Assembly (NCBI RefSeq): GCF_964340395.1
Contig: NC_135556.1
Span: forward strand, 15,393,100 to 15,457,099
Length of the DNA: 64,000 nt
Direction of reading: 5' to 3'
From: Glandiceps talaboti
Lineage: Eukaryota; Hemichordata; Enteropneusta; Spengelidae
Shown here: positions 37,319 to 51,930 of the stretch, one piece after another
How positions within the stretch are numbered: position 1 is the stretch's first letter
Layout: the number at the start of each line of letters is the position of its first letter
The notes under the pieces: model-generated
Databases searched by the model: none
Told to the model about the DNA's origin: nothing
The model's input: only the letters and a program-made list of their open reading frames with translations
Made by a program: the position numbers and the translations under genes

Positions 37319-38372
37319 ATGCAGATTCAGCATGGAGTTGTATTGTTCTTTCATTTGATACTTTTAAAACTATTGTAAAATGTGTGGATTTCGGCAAGTC
37401 GATGTGCGTGTATATACCCGTAGAATTAGGACCCCAGAATTTGTTACACAAGAAAATTCCAGCCAGATATATGCGCAAGTCAGACTGTCATATCACATGG
37501 AAATTAGAGACTACAAGATATATGGTTACTACCGGAATATCTATATTTATGGCAGATCAGCTGTGTTTATTTGAGAAAGTTAACACACAAAGCAACAAAC
37601 TCAGGCCTGAATTTCGTGGGAAAGGCTGTTTTAGGACAGAAAAGTGACACTCAAGGGATTGGAATCATTGAATATATGGCTCGGTTGACAACTTAGAAAT
37701 ATGTGAGAAAACAAACATGGGAAGCTGAATACCCAATTATCGGCTTCTTGATATACAACTCAAGTGGGTGTTCGTTTCTCTGAACAGTCCTCTAGACACT
37801 AACTGTCTATCTTTTCACAAGAATGGACCCGCCATTCTTGTAATGACTGATGTTACCCAGAGTTTACTAAAACACATTTGCTCACTTTGTTACTGTAACC
37901 TTGTTGAAGCCCCTCCCTCAAATAAGAACAAAGGGGTTTTTAGATTAGAGAACCACTTTCACTTTACGATTGTTTTACATTGAAATGAGGTCTGTATCAT
38001 GTGTCTGAGGAATTTTTACAGAGCATGACATTAAATGTTTGAAATGGGATAATGATATGGGGGGGGGGGGGGGGGGGGGTTGCTTTTACCAACTAGGTAC
38101 CAGTCCATTCCCAATGTCAATTAACTTCATCAAAACAAACATGGTGTAATAAGCTATATTAAAAATAAGTGCTTTTGGGAAATTATACATTTAGTATATG
38201 TGATATTTGTTAGTTTGTCACACTAACACACTTTTTCAAGTCTGGCCTCTAACTTAAACTCAGTTGTGAGTTCAACAAAAATGTGCTGCTTTATCACTTG
38301 GTTGATACTAGCGCAAAGACTTCACCAGAACAAGTCAGTATATCATGCCAAATAGCCAAGTTTCTTTTGCTG

Positions 38373-38397
38373 ATAGTAGTAGTAGTAGTAGTAGTAG
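38373..38397 (+). repeat. (TAG)n microsatellite
   Basis: About eight tandem TAG units in the 34.9-kb intron. Confidence 0.93.
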
Positions 38398-40681
38398 CCG
38401 TAGCAGAAGAATAGTTTATTATAGCAACATGAGGTAAAGCGTGACAAATCTAAAAAAAAAAGTTACAGTACACAACCTTCCAGCCAAATGGGCGTATATG
38501 TCACTTCAGTGAATAACACTTAACTAGAACAGAGTGAGCAGCTAATTGCAGTGAAGAGAAGTGTTATGTACAAAGCAAAATACATCATTAAAACAATTGG
38601 CTGTAGAAAATAACCACTCAGAAGTGTCTTGTCAGCAATTACGTACTACTACATGTCTTCCAGCAATCATTAGTATGTCTCAATCAAAAGTGAACATCTT
38701 TGTAACACAGACACTAAACAAACCCAGACTGTTCATTTGATGAATCTTCTCACCTTGATCACAATCAGTTTAACTCAAACTGAGTTTATTAATTCAACCC
38801 AAGTTAAAAGACAAGGACCACCCCAAAATATTTAATAAAATTTAGTCACCCCTAAATTGGCCAAGCGGTGTTCATTTTCCAAAAAGGTAAACAGTAATCG
38901 GCTTGATGTATCAAATTGTTGTAGTTATCGCCCCAAACAATAATGAGCTACTTGAAGTAGAAGACTTGTGTGCTCTGGTAAAGCTCAGATATAATTTGGG
39001 CTGACATCTTGGTTAGTTCATGCTCTAATGGTGCTATACGACATTCAGATATCTTTGTTTGTGTGAACACACTTCAGAAACACTCCTAATCAAAGATAAA
39101 CCTGGACAGTGATATTTCCTGGATTTTTACAGGGATATTGGCAAGGAAATAAGGATTTCGCGCTCATTTGATTTCATATGACTGTCACATTCTATTCAAC
39201 TCATTATGGTAACCATTGGCTGAACTATATTCACTGTCACTTAAAAAGAAAATGTTCAAAAATTATGTAAATTTATGTAAATTTTTAGAGTAAAACAATG
39301 CCAGACGTTTTTTGTCAAAATGGCTACTTAGATTTATGACAATAACCATATAATTTGTAATAAAATAATGCATAACATTTCCATAATCATTAAAGGGTAG
39401 AACAAAATTGAGCCTGGCCAGTTTTTGGGAGGATAGTAAATTTTGTCTAAAATTTGCAACGTTTTTCTTGCTGTGCCCTAAAAATGTATTTTTACCTCAG
39501 ACCTGCCAACTTCAAACCAGTACTAAACCAGTTGTCAGCCATTTTGGAATAGAGACCAACTTTTGACCTCAATACGCATCATATTTATAGTAGTTCACCG
39601 CAACGTGTGGTTCAATAAGTCAAATGTGTTTATTAATACTTTGTGATGTTTACATCTGAATACCAAATAAAAAGAGTGCACAGTGGATGTAGTACGCTGT
39701 AAGTAAAGTGTCATATTTCATCTTGGTGCGATGATAAATATGTCATCAGTGTTCAATTTAAAATGAGTATTAATGATTTCCACTCTCTTTGAAATCAAAG
39801 CACAGTTGCCCAGAAGTGTTACGCCTCAGTCATTTTAGCTATTTCTTTCATTGGCATTATGTCTATGAATTATGCATTCTCTGGTGTTCATACGTAACTT
39901 GAAATAGTCACATGCACAGAAATGATACTACGAACTGATACTATACATTTAGTAAGATGAACAAATATAATAACAATAAAGTCCATATTTTAAAAAAACA
40001 AACCAGGAATATTATCATCCATTGTCCAACTTTATTCACGGCACATTTTTTGGGGGTGGGTGTGGGGGTTCATTGCTTTGAACCAAATTTCATGTCTTGA
40101 TATTAAGTTTTCAAGAATCACATTTGTGTACAGTGATGGGTTTTATTTGAGAGAAATGTAGAGAGATATCCCTCAAAATGAGCGGGGTATAAGTTGTACC
40201 ATGTCTTTGTTACTGTGTTATGAGACCCAAGCAAATACAATTGCATGTATGCCATCTTTGCTATGAGATGGATGCATTACGAAGAGAAATTGAGGAGCAA
40301 GAGACGAACGGAAATAAGAGTTGAAGATATAGTACATACACTCTGTTATTCAGACACTGTAATCAGATTAGAAAAGAACCACCAAGTACCTGTTCCCTCG
40401 GCTGTGATTCAGTCACTACTTAAAATTTTACTACCTGTCTCATGTGGCCTTACAGGGATAGCAAGTTACTTCATCTTTATCGGAACTACTTGAACACATG
40501 AAAAGAAACATGATAGTATACTTAACAACATAGTGAGAGAAAATGTGTTTTTGTATGTGTTTTGTAAGTCGTAAGGTACACATACAATGGAGTGTGTCTG
40601 TCTACTTTTCATACTCAGTCCCATCAGTGCGTTTCAAGAGCTTGCGTAATGGTAGCATATTGTCCACCAAGGGGGATGCGG

Positions 40682-40715
40682 CATCCTTTGGTGGAAGTCA
40701 TCCTTTGGTGGAAGT
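40682..40715 (+). repeat. 17-bp perfect tandem duplication
   Basis: CATCCTTTGGTGGAAGT occurs twice in immediate succession. It lies inside an unrecognised open frame (40543-40866). Confidence 0.9.
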
Positions 40716-43397
40716 CATACGGAATATAGAGCTGATGATGGCGGAGTCTTTTCATCAATACTCTGATCTGTTTTATATGTCTGAACACATTCTCAAGACA
40801 TCCGTCAATTTACATTCTGGGAGAGGAACTTTAAATGAATTTTGTCACTTTATTGTCAGCGGTTAGAAAGATGATGACACAAGTGCATGAGCCCTATTGA
40901 TTTGAAATGAGGAAATGATATAAGTTAAGAATCAGTCAAGCATGTCTCTCTTTGTACCAAAAGTAGATGCTCTACAACTTGGAACATTAATTAACAACAG
41001 TGCATTAACTTGTCAGTAAAATCAAGTTTGTGAGAACAGAGTGCATTCTCTAACTTTGGAGAATGAAAGATTTGTGAAAGTCGGTGTTGACCAAAATATA
41101 TTTAGCGAAATGTCGCAAGTAGAAATAACTCTTTTGATAACGCAAGGCATAACTATGCATAAGAGTGATGTACATGTAACGAGTTCAATAACCTATCCGC
41201 CGCCATAAGTTAATCTCATATCTTTGGTGGAGTCATTCCTTTCCTTTTTATAAATTCCTATAGATTATACTAATCAAAATCATCATGTAACATCCTGGGT
41301 GAAAGCTGCTGTTCAGTTCTGTCCTTAGTGTAGCAAGTTCTATCTGTCTATCTCATCATCATTGCACAAACAACCCACCCACAATCTTCCAATCAATCCA
41401 TTTACTACTACTATCTGTCTATTAGCTCATCCCCTGTCGTTTCATTTCCTTTGAATTACTTTTAATTAAGCATCCCTGCCCTTGATCAAACATCTCCTTG
41501 TTCAGAAAGCCTGAGGTCCTGAAGTGGCCAAACTCCTTTAATTTTAGAAAGGCTTTATCAATACAGTCTGAGATACTAAGACCACCTACCCAAATTGAAA
41601 CAGTTATTGGATTTTCAGCATGGGGGTTTGCCTTGAGCGGAAAAAACGTGCCGTGAATATTCACAGATTTCCAGCTCAGTGATCTCGTAAGTATCTCTGC
41701 TGTCTGTACAGTTAATATCTGGTTGAAAAGACAGGTTGCATCAATATTGTTAGAACCGTACCACTTCACCATTCCAAAACTGCCAAACTTAGAAACTCTG
41801 AATAAAAAGGAATAAATTTCTATTTATTTATTTATATATATTTGGAATTCATGGTATCTGTTCATCTTAAATTCTCTGTATTATTTCTGTCCAAAACCTT
41901 CTTTGTGTTAGCAAATTTAGTTTAATGACACCTAGGTGTACCGTTGCTTGCATGTATTACCCTAAGAAGTGCTGAATATTTTTGTCAGTATTTCCCTTTC
42001 TGAAATAAATCAATATATCCTGACTAAAATTGTATTTTCTTTGCAAAGGCATTACAAATTTGACAATGGAAAGTCAGTTCAAGTCTGTCAAATTTTAACT
42101 TCGTAGAAATACAACTTGCAGAGATGTTGAGCCTTGGCACTGGATTATTAACATTAGAATGGATACCCATTGAAGCAGTATGTGTAAGAGGGGTGGCAAG
42201 GAATTAATGTCAGGGTTTTGGAGATTCCTTTTGTAGAACTGGAAATAAGGAGGGCAGTTGAGTTCTGTAATGATGGGATAAAGACAAGATTAAAATGTAG
42301 GCTTTGACTACAGGTGTCAAACAACTGTCTCCAACAATTTTGTTTTTGTAGAATGAAAAAAAAAGAAGCAGTTTCAGTTCTCGTAATCACCTGATGTTAA
42401 TGAGTCTGGGATGTAGGCTATTTTAATAATAACTATCTTTGTCTGGATGCCAACATGGTTTTAGTTAGTAGTGAGTGGAGGTGTAAATGGTAACGATACT
42501 GTATAGGAACTAGACTACCACTATCTCTGAGACATAGAACTACATTTACTTGTAAACCACTATGTAAATTTTATGTCACCAAGGAGACCAAAAAAAGAAG
42601 TGACATAAACATACCTATAGTACTTGCGGCTTAAGCCAACCAGTTCTTATGCCATCCCTCAATGAGTGGGAACACTTGAAGCCAAGATTACCCCTTGAGG
42701 AAGCCCTTTCTCAAGTATTATTGTACCAGTTAGAAACAATATTTACAAGTTTAATTTATTGTTGAAGAGAAGAGAGGAAATAAATCCAGTCTAAAAATAA
42801 GGTTTTGTGTTAACAGCTGAGGGTGCCTGCTTTCAATTACAAGTTCATTGTTGTGATTGTTTTTGTGTGACAAAAACACAAAGTTGCCGAGTTCAGAGGA
42901 CAGGTAGGGCCAAACAAAGAGTTCCACTTAGGTGAATTGATATTGTCCGCTTTGCTATGTAAACAGGCTTGATTGTGTCGTATTGTTCCTAGGATTTACT
43001 CATTATTTTATAAACATGATAGAAATGCCAGGTATGCAACTTTTGTGTCAAATTATGGCGGAATTAGGCAAAATATTTGCGGTATCACACATGAGTGAGA
43101 ACAAGTGAGCGTGCTCTATAATCTGTTACATGGCATTGAAGGCAGATAGGTGTGTTGACTTAGAACACCTTGGTGTTAATGGCTACTAGTGTACATGGGT
43201 AAAGCTGGGAGGACAAGAATTAAGTAAAGTGTACAAGTTTGTTGAACATAATAAAGGACCGAAGAAGACAGTCAACAATTTGTATAATGGTGTGTATTCT
43301 TGTACATACAAGTATGTGTTTTGGCCATAGGTTGTACTCTTTAAGGTGAAGTGTAGGGACAACGCTTTGCCGAAGGAAAAATAAGAAAGTTGTTTGC

Positions 43398-43434
<37 letters not shown>
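43398..43434 (+). repeat. (TAG)n microsatellite
   Basis: About twelve tandem TAG units. Confidence 0.96.
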
Positions 43435-43435
<1 letters not shown>

Positions 43436-46400
43436 CAGCTCTACATACATGTGTTTTTGTCAGTTGTTGTTCTTAATACATAATTTGATAAATCCTACAC
43501 TTTTCAAGTCTAACAAAGGGATGCCTGAAATCCATAATTTCTGGTGTACATAATTGCAATTATATTGAAAGTTACTGTGGTCCATAGACCAATCAAGATA
43601 ATAAGTTTTACAAAATGTATGTACTTTGAAAAATTAGGAAGGATTATTAGTTCACTGTATATTCCTTTGGAGTCAGCCATTTTCTTTGACTGTGAGTATG
43701 AACACAGTATCCCACCCCATAGTGAATACAAACTCCAAGGGTTACAATGTCTAACAGAAAAGATATTGTGACAACCCAGGTGCCATCAGGAAAATGGAGA
43801 GAAAATCCCACTTTGGGATTTTGCCTGGGATAATGAGCATCTTATCCTGAGAAGCAAGGACAATGCAGTGTGAAATGTCAACAGTTGTTCACACCTTGTA
43901 CAGATCAGATTACAGATAGCAGCTACTTGAGAAAAATGACACAGTGTCCACATAATAAGTTCTATAGTGGTGTCTTTCTTGTGTACCCTTTAGCAGTGTC
44001 AGGACTTAGTTATTTCCTCCCTCTAATACAAGGAGTGAATGAAATACGTCACAGTTAGATTGTCAGCATATATTGACAACAAAACAGGTGAGGAGATTTA
44101 TAGGAAGTTCTTTTTAGAATGGACTAAGTATACACATGAATTCAACAGAGTAGAAGACCCAGGATTCCGTACTATTACCTAGAATATCATGTCTGCTACA
44201 GGTGTACATTAAAATATCCATGGTAAAGTATTTTTCTAAACAAAGAGAAAAGGTGACAAAGCCATATGGTGCCAAGAAATTCACAAGCATAAGCAGAGAT
44301 AACTTATAGGAACAACTGCAATATGTGGGGGGGGGGGGGGGGGGGGGGGGACTACTTCTATTGTAGGCATTTTGACCAAACTAACTAAAATTTATCCTAT
44401 ATCACTAGGTTTTTCCCTCCAAAAGTATTGCTACATTTGAGTGAAAGTTAATCAGTTATATTATTCTGTGCCAGAGTGTTGAAACCACTATAAAATACCT
44501 CCTGTTTATTACTTTGGAGCAAATTTACAAAGGAACTTGTGCACACTAATTCAAGCAAACCTTAACAAACATTGACTATGTTGACACTTTTCCCACATGT
44601 TTTTTTTAAAAAAAACGTGTTTGCCAATTAGCTCTTAAATCATTAATCAGCATTTTGTTATAAGTGGGAAAGTTCTAGTAGATGTAGTCTAAAAGTAAAC
44701 ATACATGGAAGGAAAAAATTCAACCTATGGATATTTTTTGACAAGAGATGTAGTCGTCTGGAATCCATGTTGTTTGGTAACAGACACTTGATGTTCCTGT
44801 TGGTGGCTTGACAAAATGTTCTGGCGAATGATATTTTCAAGCCAGACAGTCAAGACTCTGGGCTAACAGGCCAGTTGGATTGACAAAAGGCAGGGAAATG
44901 CCGTGCACAATTTGTGTTGTTCACTCCAACCTGTGTTGGAACTTGCGCAGAATGGTAGAGATAGGTGAGTTTAGGGTTAAGGATTTTTGAGTACAGGGCA
45001 TTGATGTAAAGGATGGTTCAGTGCTTTTCAGACTGGCTTTGTCTGATGCATATTTGTATAGCTTTCAAGGCTGGTCCCAGCATCCTTCAGGTGTGTATCT
45101 GAAACATCTTGGTACAACAATGACTAGAAGACATTATTACGTCACATGACTATAAATAAAGGAAGTAACAGGACTATTTCTCATAGTAAATATTGGTCAT
45201 ATCGTCTACACTGTGTGATAATCTAGAATCTGGATAGCATTGGGAAGAGTTAGTGCACGCAAACCTTGATATTGGACAATATGAGGGAATCAGTTCTTGC
45301 CATATGATACATCAATAACTGTAAAAAGATCCTTTCCAATCGAAGCAAAGTGGAAAAGGAAACTTATCTTAAGAGAACCAGAAATGGGAGTTAACTGTGA
45401 TTAGCTAATACATGGACAGGGATATCCGTTTCTGAGTAAATTAGACACATTTCTTTGAAGAGAAACTTTTATTTCTCGCAGCATGTCTCTTCGGTGCCTC
45501 GGGCATACATTGTCCGCTACTTGGCCATTTGATAACTGTAATGTCAAGCCATCCAATGGGCCGTGGTATTGAGCCTATGCCAAAGATAACATAGCAGTGT
45601 ATAAACCATTATCAAATGTATCTTTCTTTTTGCTTAACACACTGTAGATCAGATTCTAGACGGACATTATAGCCAAGTGTCTGTGTCTGATGATAATGTT
45701 GAGACAACACCACATAACAGTTGAACTAGCAAGAGAGTGCCTGGAACAGTTTTGCAAAAAAAAAAGAAAAAAAGAAAACATAACAAAATAATCGAATCTA
45801 ATAGAAAAGAATGAGCTGTCACAAATTGCCAGAAAACATTTAAGCAGACGAGTAGCAACACCCATCATAACATCATTGAGACTATATAAACACGAGAATC
45901 GGAAAAACACAGGTAGAAAAACACTCATTGATGATCAATAAAAACAAGTATTGACCAGGACACTTAGATGCTGTTGTTACTGATACAAGCAGAACAAAAG
46001 ACAGCATAATTAATGTTCTAATGTATTCACTTAAATGAATGGTTAGTAATTTTGTTAATTGGCCCTTACGAATACAGTGATTAGTTATGTGTATGTCTCT
46101 CTCTAGAATTAAGCCATTAAAGAGTCTAATATGTACAAAATACTTCTTTTAATCAAATCGTCCCCCCCCCCCCCCATAAGAGGGCATTCATCTACCAGTA
46201 TTCATAATTCTGGAACAGTAACAACTTGTGATGCAACGCATCTTAAAAGAACAACTTGTAAAATGGGAATGAAATACAGGAAATTTATTTTGAGATTTCC
46301 CATACGAACTCGAAGCTTACATCGTTTGAGAAAAGATTACTGGTTTCAGTGAGATTTAAAGGCCAGGTATTCAATCCCAGGTTTTCAAATTAGTGGAGAT

Positions 46401-49400
46401 TACATAGGATTATTCTGTTAGTCTGGACCAACTTTTTTCTGAAGCTCTGTTTTTCACAACTAAATAGTAATCCTAATCATAGCAGGCAAAGAACAAAATA
46501 ATCTATTCGCAGGTGTCATTTTGGAAAATCCAAAATGAAAAAAAAAAGTTCTTATCTCAGCCATCGTGATCTTCAAATTTGTTGCATACATGTACTTGTC
46601 TTGTTGACTGGTTTATATCCCATAATATTCATTGAAATTATTACCAAAAACCCTTGGAAAAGACATTTGTAGATTCACTTTGCGGACAATAACTATTAAA
46701 ACTACCCACCTCACTCTACATTGGTGCATGTACTGACTAACTTTCGGTTTGTGCAAAGTTTACATAACTTGTAAAAATTGTTTTCATATTACATTGCAAA
46801 GCAAAAGTTTTTGTTCATGAGATGTGGTCTTACTTAGCATACATGAAAGTATTATGTAATATGTAAATGATAGAAACTTTTCGGAGACTGAAGAACTCTG
46901 GTTTCACTGTGTGTTTTCGGGACTGTTACGAGATTCTGGTCTGTGGTAGAACACATAATTTTAATAAACTCGGATGCCTGCTACATGTAGTTTTTGTGAC
47001 TGGTAGAATTCTAGTTCTGAGTATAGCAGTTGTAGCTAGTTCACTAAACGTGATCAACCAGCTGTTAGATAGACAGTCTATGGGTCATCAGAGCTCTCGT
47101 ATATAGTGCCTGTCAGATATAAAATACATAGTCTTGCAGGAAATATCATAGCCATTTTAGAATACCACTGTCTGGCTGAATGTTCATCAGTGTTGAAACC
47201 CCACACACAACAGGAAATCATTGCCATTCAGCGGAACAGTGGCTCTGTTACGCCTGGAGAAATTTTCCAGTAGCACCTAACATTTATGGTTTGCAGCAGG
47301 GGTACTCAAATATCCCTGCAGACTTTGTGCATCCGTCACTACTTTGAGTACACTTGTATAACTTGAGACTTTTAGAATAGTGATAAAATGATCTGATAAA
47401 ATCTACAGACTGGCAAAAATTTGAGCAAAAGTTTAAAGAACGTTTGCATTTCAGCACTTAAAGTTGCCTGCAACAAAAAGTACAGTGAGAAAAAGGGAAA
47501 TCGTATCTTTCCAAGATGTATACAACACAAAAACAGTTTTAGAGGAGTCAAAATGTTCAGGAATATTATATCAGATATATGTCAAACTGAAATCAAGGAA
47601 CAAAAAAGCACTGTAGAGAATGAGTCATTGATAAAACTATGTTTAAATACCGATCTGTATTGAGTAGAAATAAGTATACACAGACATTATTATTTGTCTT
47701 GTAATTACATTCAGATGGCCCCTATCTTCATTGTTTCTAGATTCTTTCCAGACAGGCGTCCTGGGCCAAACTGCAACATTTAATTGCTTTGGCAAACAAT
47801 CACAGGGTAGGGTTCACACCTCTGAAGGACCCAAAATGATAATTTTTTTTTTACACCTACTATACTTGTAGGGTTACATAAGTCCGTGTTTTTTAAAATA
47901 CTCTCAATGAGTCGGCAGCCATTGATAGAATGTAATTATTGTGTTGTCATTCCTGGAGTGTAGCCGTTCATCCGTGTAACAATCTCAAATGGAATTGCCT
48001 GGCTCTGAAATGTAATGATAAGAAAATTGCAACTGTTTGGGATGAAATCTGAAGAGTTAATTAAATGTTAGTTGTCTTTAACTTAAGGAGGAGCAGATAG
48101 GGTTAATTTGGAGTGGTAATTTGGGAGTGGCATGTGGTCACTTAGATTGTTTTTGTTGATGACACCGACTGTCAACTTTCTGTATATATTTTGAAATCCT
48201 ATAACTAGAACAATAACAGGTAAAACCATTAAATTGGGATGGGGGGGGGGGAGGGTTCAAATCTACCTGAAAAAATTATAATCTGGAGGTCTTCGGTTGT
48301 TCATACATAGTTTGTCTGTTGGACATTTCCTAATGGTTGTATAGGGTGTTAGATGAGATAAAATTTGATGTGGAGACTGTTTATTTGGATTTAACATACA
48401 ACTTCTTTTTTTAATTAAGTCTTTGTTATTTCAGTGACAGTGGTCAATCTGAAGTGTGCAAGTGATCTCCTAAATTAATGGAAGTACAACACCAATTGCA
48501 TTCACTTTTCCTTGTTTTTCTCCTGTGATTATCAAGTGTCTAGTTTTCCGTAAACAAACTACCAACAAACACTACTCTCTAACCTGATTCCATGGAAGTG
48601 TAAAAAAAAATAGTGAAAAAAATTTGTGTGCTTGCACTCTGATACAAAAAATAATACTAGTATACATTTGAAGTATATGTGATTCTTTAGATGTAGTTAG
48701 AGGGTCTTGTCTGATTACATCATGGGAACCCCTAGGCTTACAAAAAATATAACTTATAGGCCCCTAGATAGTAAGTGGAAAGAGTGACTCAGCCACTGGA
48801 AGTGAGGGGGTTTTCCACAGTGTTAACAGGATATAAGATTATATTTGAAGGTTCAAGAGATCTGAGAGTAGAAAAATCATTACAAGCAAACTGCTGGGAG
48901 ATGTAGAAATAGCGATCTTTAGTTTTCTCATGTAATAGTTGAATGAATAGTGAGACTGAAGTTCAGGCCAGTAGTGCCTCAAGGCAAAAAACGTTCTCAA
49001 GCACATGTATGTTATGGGTAGTGATATTCAATATTACCAGTGTTTAGATAGGAATTCTGTATAATTGATTCAAAAGTGTAGTCTCGTGTCCTGCATATCC
49101 TGCATGCATAGCGTTCTCTTTGATCTTTTTATACGTATTAAGGTGAATTGTTCTGAGCTATGTGTTTTATAAGAAAAAAACACAATAGGCAGTTTACTAA
49201 TAACTCTTACATCATTGCTATTGGTTTCAGTTTTCGTGACAACTTTGAAAAGAAGTACAATGAACTCAGAATTTTTTGAACATTTTGGGGGGCATTGAAA
49301 AGAAAAAATTGTTTTTGTGTGCAGAAGAGATTAGAAAAGTATGGAACCCTTGTTAAAAATATTTTCTCAGTGTAAGATTTATAAGTGGTCCGAGTTATAG

Positions 49401-51779
49401 ATATGAAAGTGTAAGGTGAAATGGGTTGTGTTTTTACAAAATATATATTGAAGGAGGTCGAACATAGAAAACATTTCTTTTTAGGGGAAGAAAGTACATT
49501 TATGATCTTTGTAGCCAACTCCATGATAGGTGCTTAGGGAGGTAAAATCTGTTCATGTCTCCTCGTCATTACTAGAATCCCCTTCTAACTAACATGGTTG
49601 GTATTTAAATGTTGGTTTTATAAGACAGGGATTAGTTGCAAAGAACAATGGCTGTCTATTAATAGAGTTTGAAAATATCAAAGTATATTACATATCATGT
49701 TTTTAAAGGAAATTTTGGGTGGAGAATTTACCTGTTCCGTTCATATTTTAATCATAATCCCACATTTGCAGTATTTTGATCCCAACCATCCTGGTGCCGT
49801 GTTGCACAAAAGGAACTAAACAAGACTTCCCTCTCCTGCCTGTGTATATCAGTTTCTTGTTAGATTTGTAATCTCCTCCGAGCTACTTCCAGAAATTGTT
49901 TAAAAACAATCCCTAACCAACAAATGGTACCCTGTTGAAAGTATCAGTGTTTAGAAAGATCTGCTCAGTTTCATACTCAGTGGAGTTATATACTGCGAGA
50001 AAAGCGCAATTTAAAGTGGGTCGGACACAGATTATACATTCAAAGGAAACTGTCATGCACAGATACCCAGGAACGAACACCGCTTTAAGTTGCATTCACT
50101 GAAACTAGAGAAAGTTTCTTGTCATAATTGCTTCAGGTCTGTGTTTACTTTAAAGAGTAAAGTAATGGAGCGATGTTTAGGGGCCGGGTAAATGAGTAAT
50201 GGTGTTAAAGGTGAATAGCACCATTCATGCTTGTCATGCATACCTTCTATGATATCACAATTTGTGTTCTGGCTTTCTTAGAACTGTTGATTGCATGGTA
50301 GGGAGTTCCTGTACATTTTTTATATGTATCATAAAGTACTGTCATTGGATCAGTGATACCTCGTACCAGGTTATAATTCTTTCAAATGCAAGTGATGGTA
50401 CCAGCAGAATACTATGAATACCTTTTAAAATTAAAAAAAAAATAGATCCTAAAAACATATAAGTTCAGTTTGTGCCCCCTTTAATGATTCTTGATTCCGG
50501 ATTCCGGGCTTTCCATGCTACCCATGGTTGTATGTCAGTACTTCTAAGTAAATCTAAGAGAGAGGATAAAAACAGATTGTTGTAATGCGACTTGAATTTG
50601 AACTTTTGCAAAGCCTGTAGGCTTGCCTGGCAGTACAGCTTATATCTCAAATATCTTGCACTATGTCAAACCAAATCTGAAGTCATTGCCAATCAGCCAA
50701 ATTAAAAACTTCAATAGTAAAGTGAAGTATGATCATACAGCAATAATGCCGCACTTAAAAAAATCCCCTCTCGAATGCTTTATGACAGTGACAAGTTTCT
50801 TTATTTGAAGACACCCCTCTCCCCTTTTTCCAATTGGTTGTTTTCCCTGTGAGAAAGACAAAGAAAAAAACACCAAGTGAGGTTTTCCATGACAAATGAT
50901 AGAACCACCCCAAGGTGCACATGGAAATCCCAGACAGGTCTGACAGACTGGAGTGTTAAAAATAACAGCAAAAGAAAAACTTAATTTCAGTGATATTCTT
51001 GGCGTATTATTGTAACGATTGTTGGGTTTCGTTACAAAGTGTCCTGTGAATTCCATCTTTAAGGCACATCAACAGACTTTTAAGACATTTGGTGTAATAA
51101 AATTAAGTGCTATGTTTGTTGATATTGTCGTCTGAAAAAGTTTAGTGTTAGAAAGGGTATTGACCAGGTAGCTTGGATATATACACAATCTTGCCTCCAG
51201 AGGGCGCTTGACTTGTCAGACTCACAGTGAACTGGGGTCATGAATGGAACAGTCCACAGCTGGTCATGTTTTATGTTATAAAAAAAATTCTTGAGCATCA
51301 ATTATGGCAGTACTGAGACAGCCACTGTAAATTTCCCCAGCTCAAGGTTGTCTGTCTGCATTCATTATGACTTTAAAGTAACGTCATGAAGAAAAATAAA
51401 CAAATCAAACTTTTTAGTAATAGTTCTGTGAATGTCCTTGTTTCCTATGGCTTTCCAATATTTTAATCCTTCGCACTTCAATCCCCTGTATTAGTGTGTC
51501 CCCAAACTAACAGTTTCGTGTTCAAGTTTTGATACTCAATTATGTGCTTGACTGTGTGTGGTTCACCATGGTTCATCATGAGCTTGCTAAAAGGCATATT
51601 TCATCATTTTCTTACCTCTAATGAACCAGGCAAACGTATCCATGGAATAGTATCGCAACTCATTCTCTGGATATTTTGAGAGAACTCAAACGTGAAATTC
51701 GCCATACCTAATCAATTTTCCAATTATCTATTTTAGTTCTAACTACAAGGACAATATTTTGAACACTGACAGATGATAC

Positions 51780-51930
51780 CAGATGTATGAGGGGGGGGGG
51801 GATAGATTATGTCAGGTGACATGTGGGCCACTATTTAAGCACCAGTGGCCTCTCACATACAGATGTATCGGGATCAATTGTGTGTCAGGTGACATGTGGC
51901 CCATTATTTAAGCACCAGTGGCCTCACATA
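51780..51930 (+). repeat. Tandem duplication of ~75 bp (80- and 71-bp copies)
   Basis: Both copies contain GTCAGGTGACATGTGG, ATTTAAGCACCAGTGGCCTC and CACATA. An 11-base G run occurs only in the first copy, where the second has CGGG, so the homopolymer expanded after the duplication or was lost from the second copy. Confidence 0.88.

Noticed and set aside
43802-43822. Hairpin AAAATCCCA-CTT-TGGGATTTT
   Set aside because: It is a 9-bp stem with no flanking duplication or other copy seen, and isolated small hairpins of this size are expected in 64 kb.
44595-44622. A/T-rich palindrome ACATG(T)n(A)nCGTGT
   Set aside because: It is a perfect-looking hairpin, but simple T-run/A-run sequence in AT-rich DNA makes chance the better explanation.
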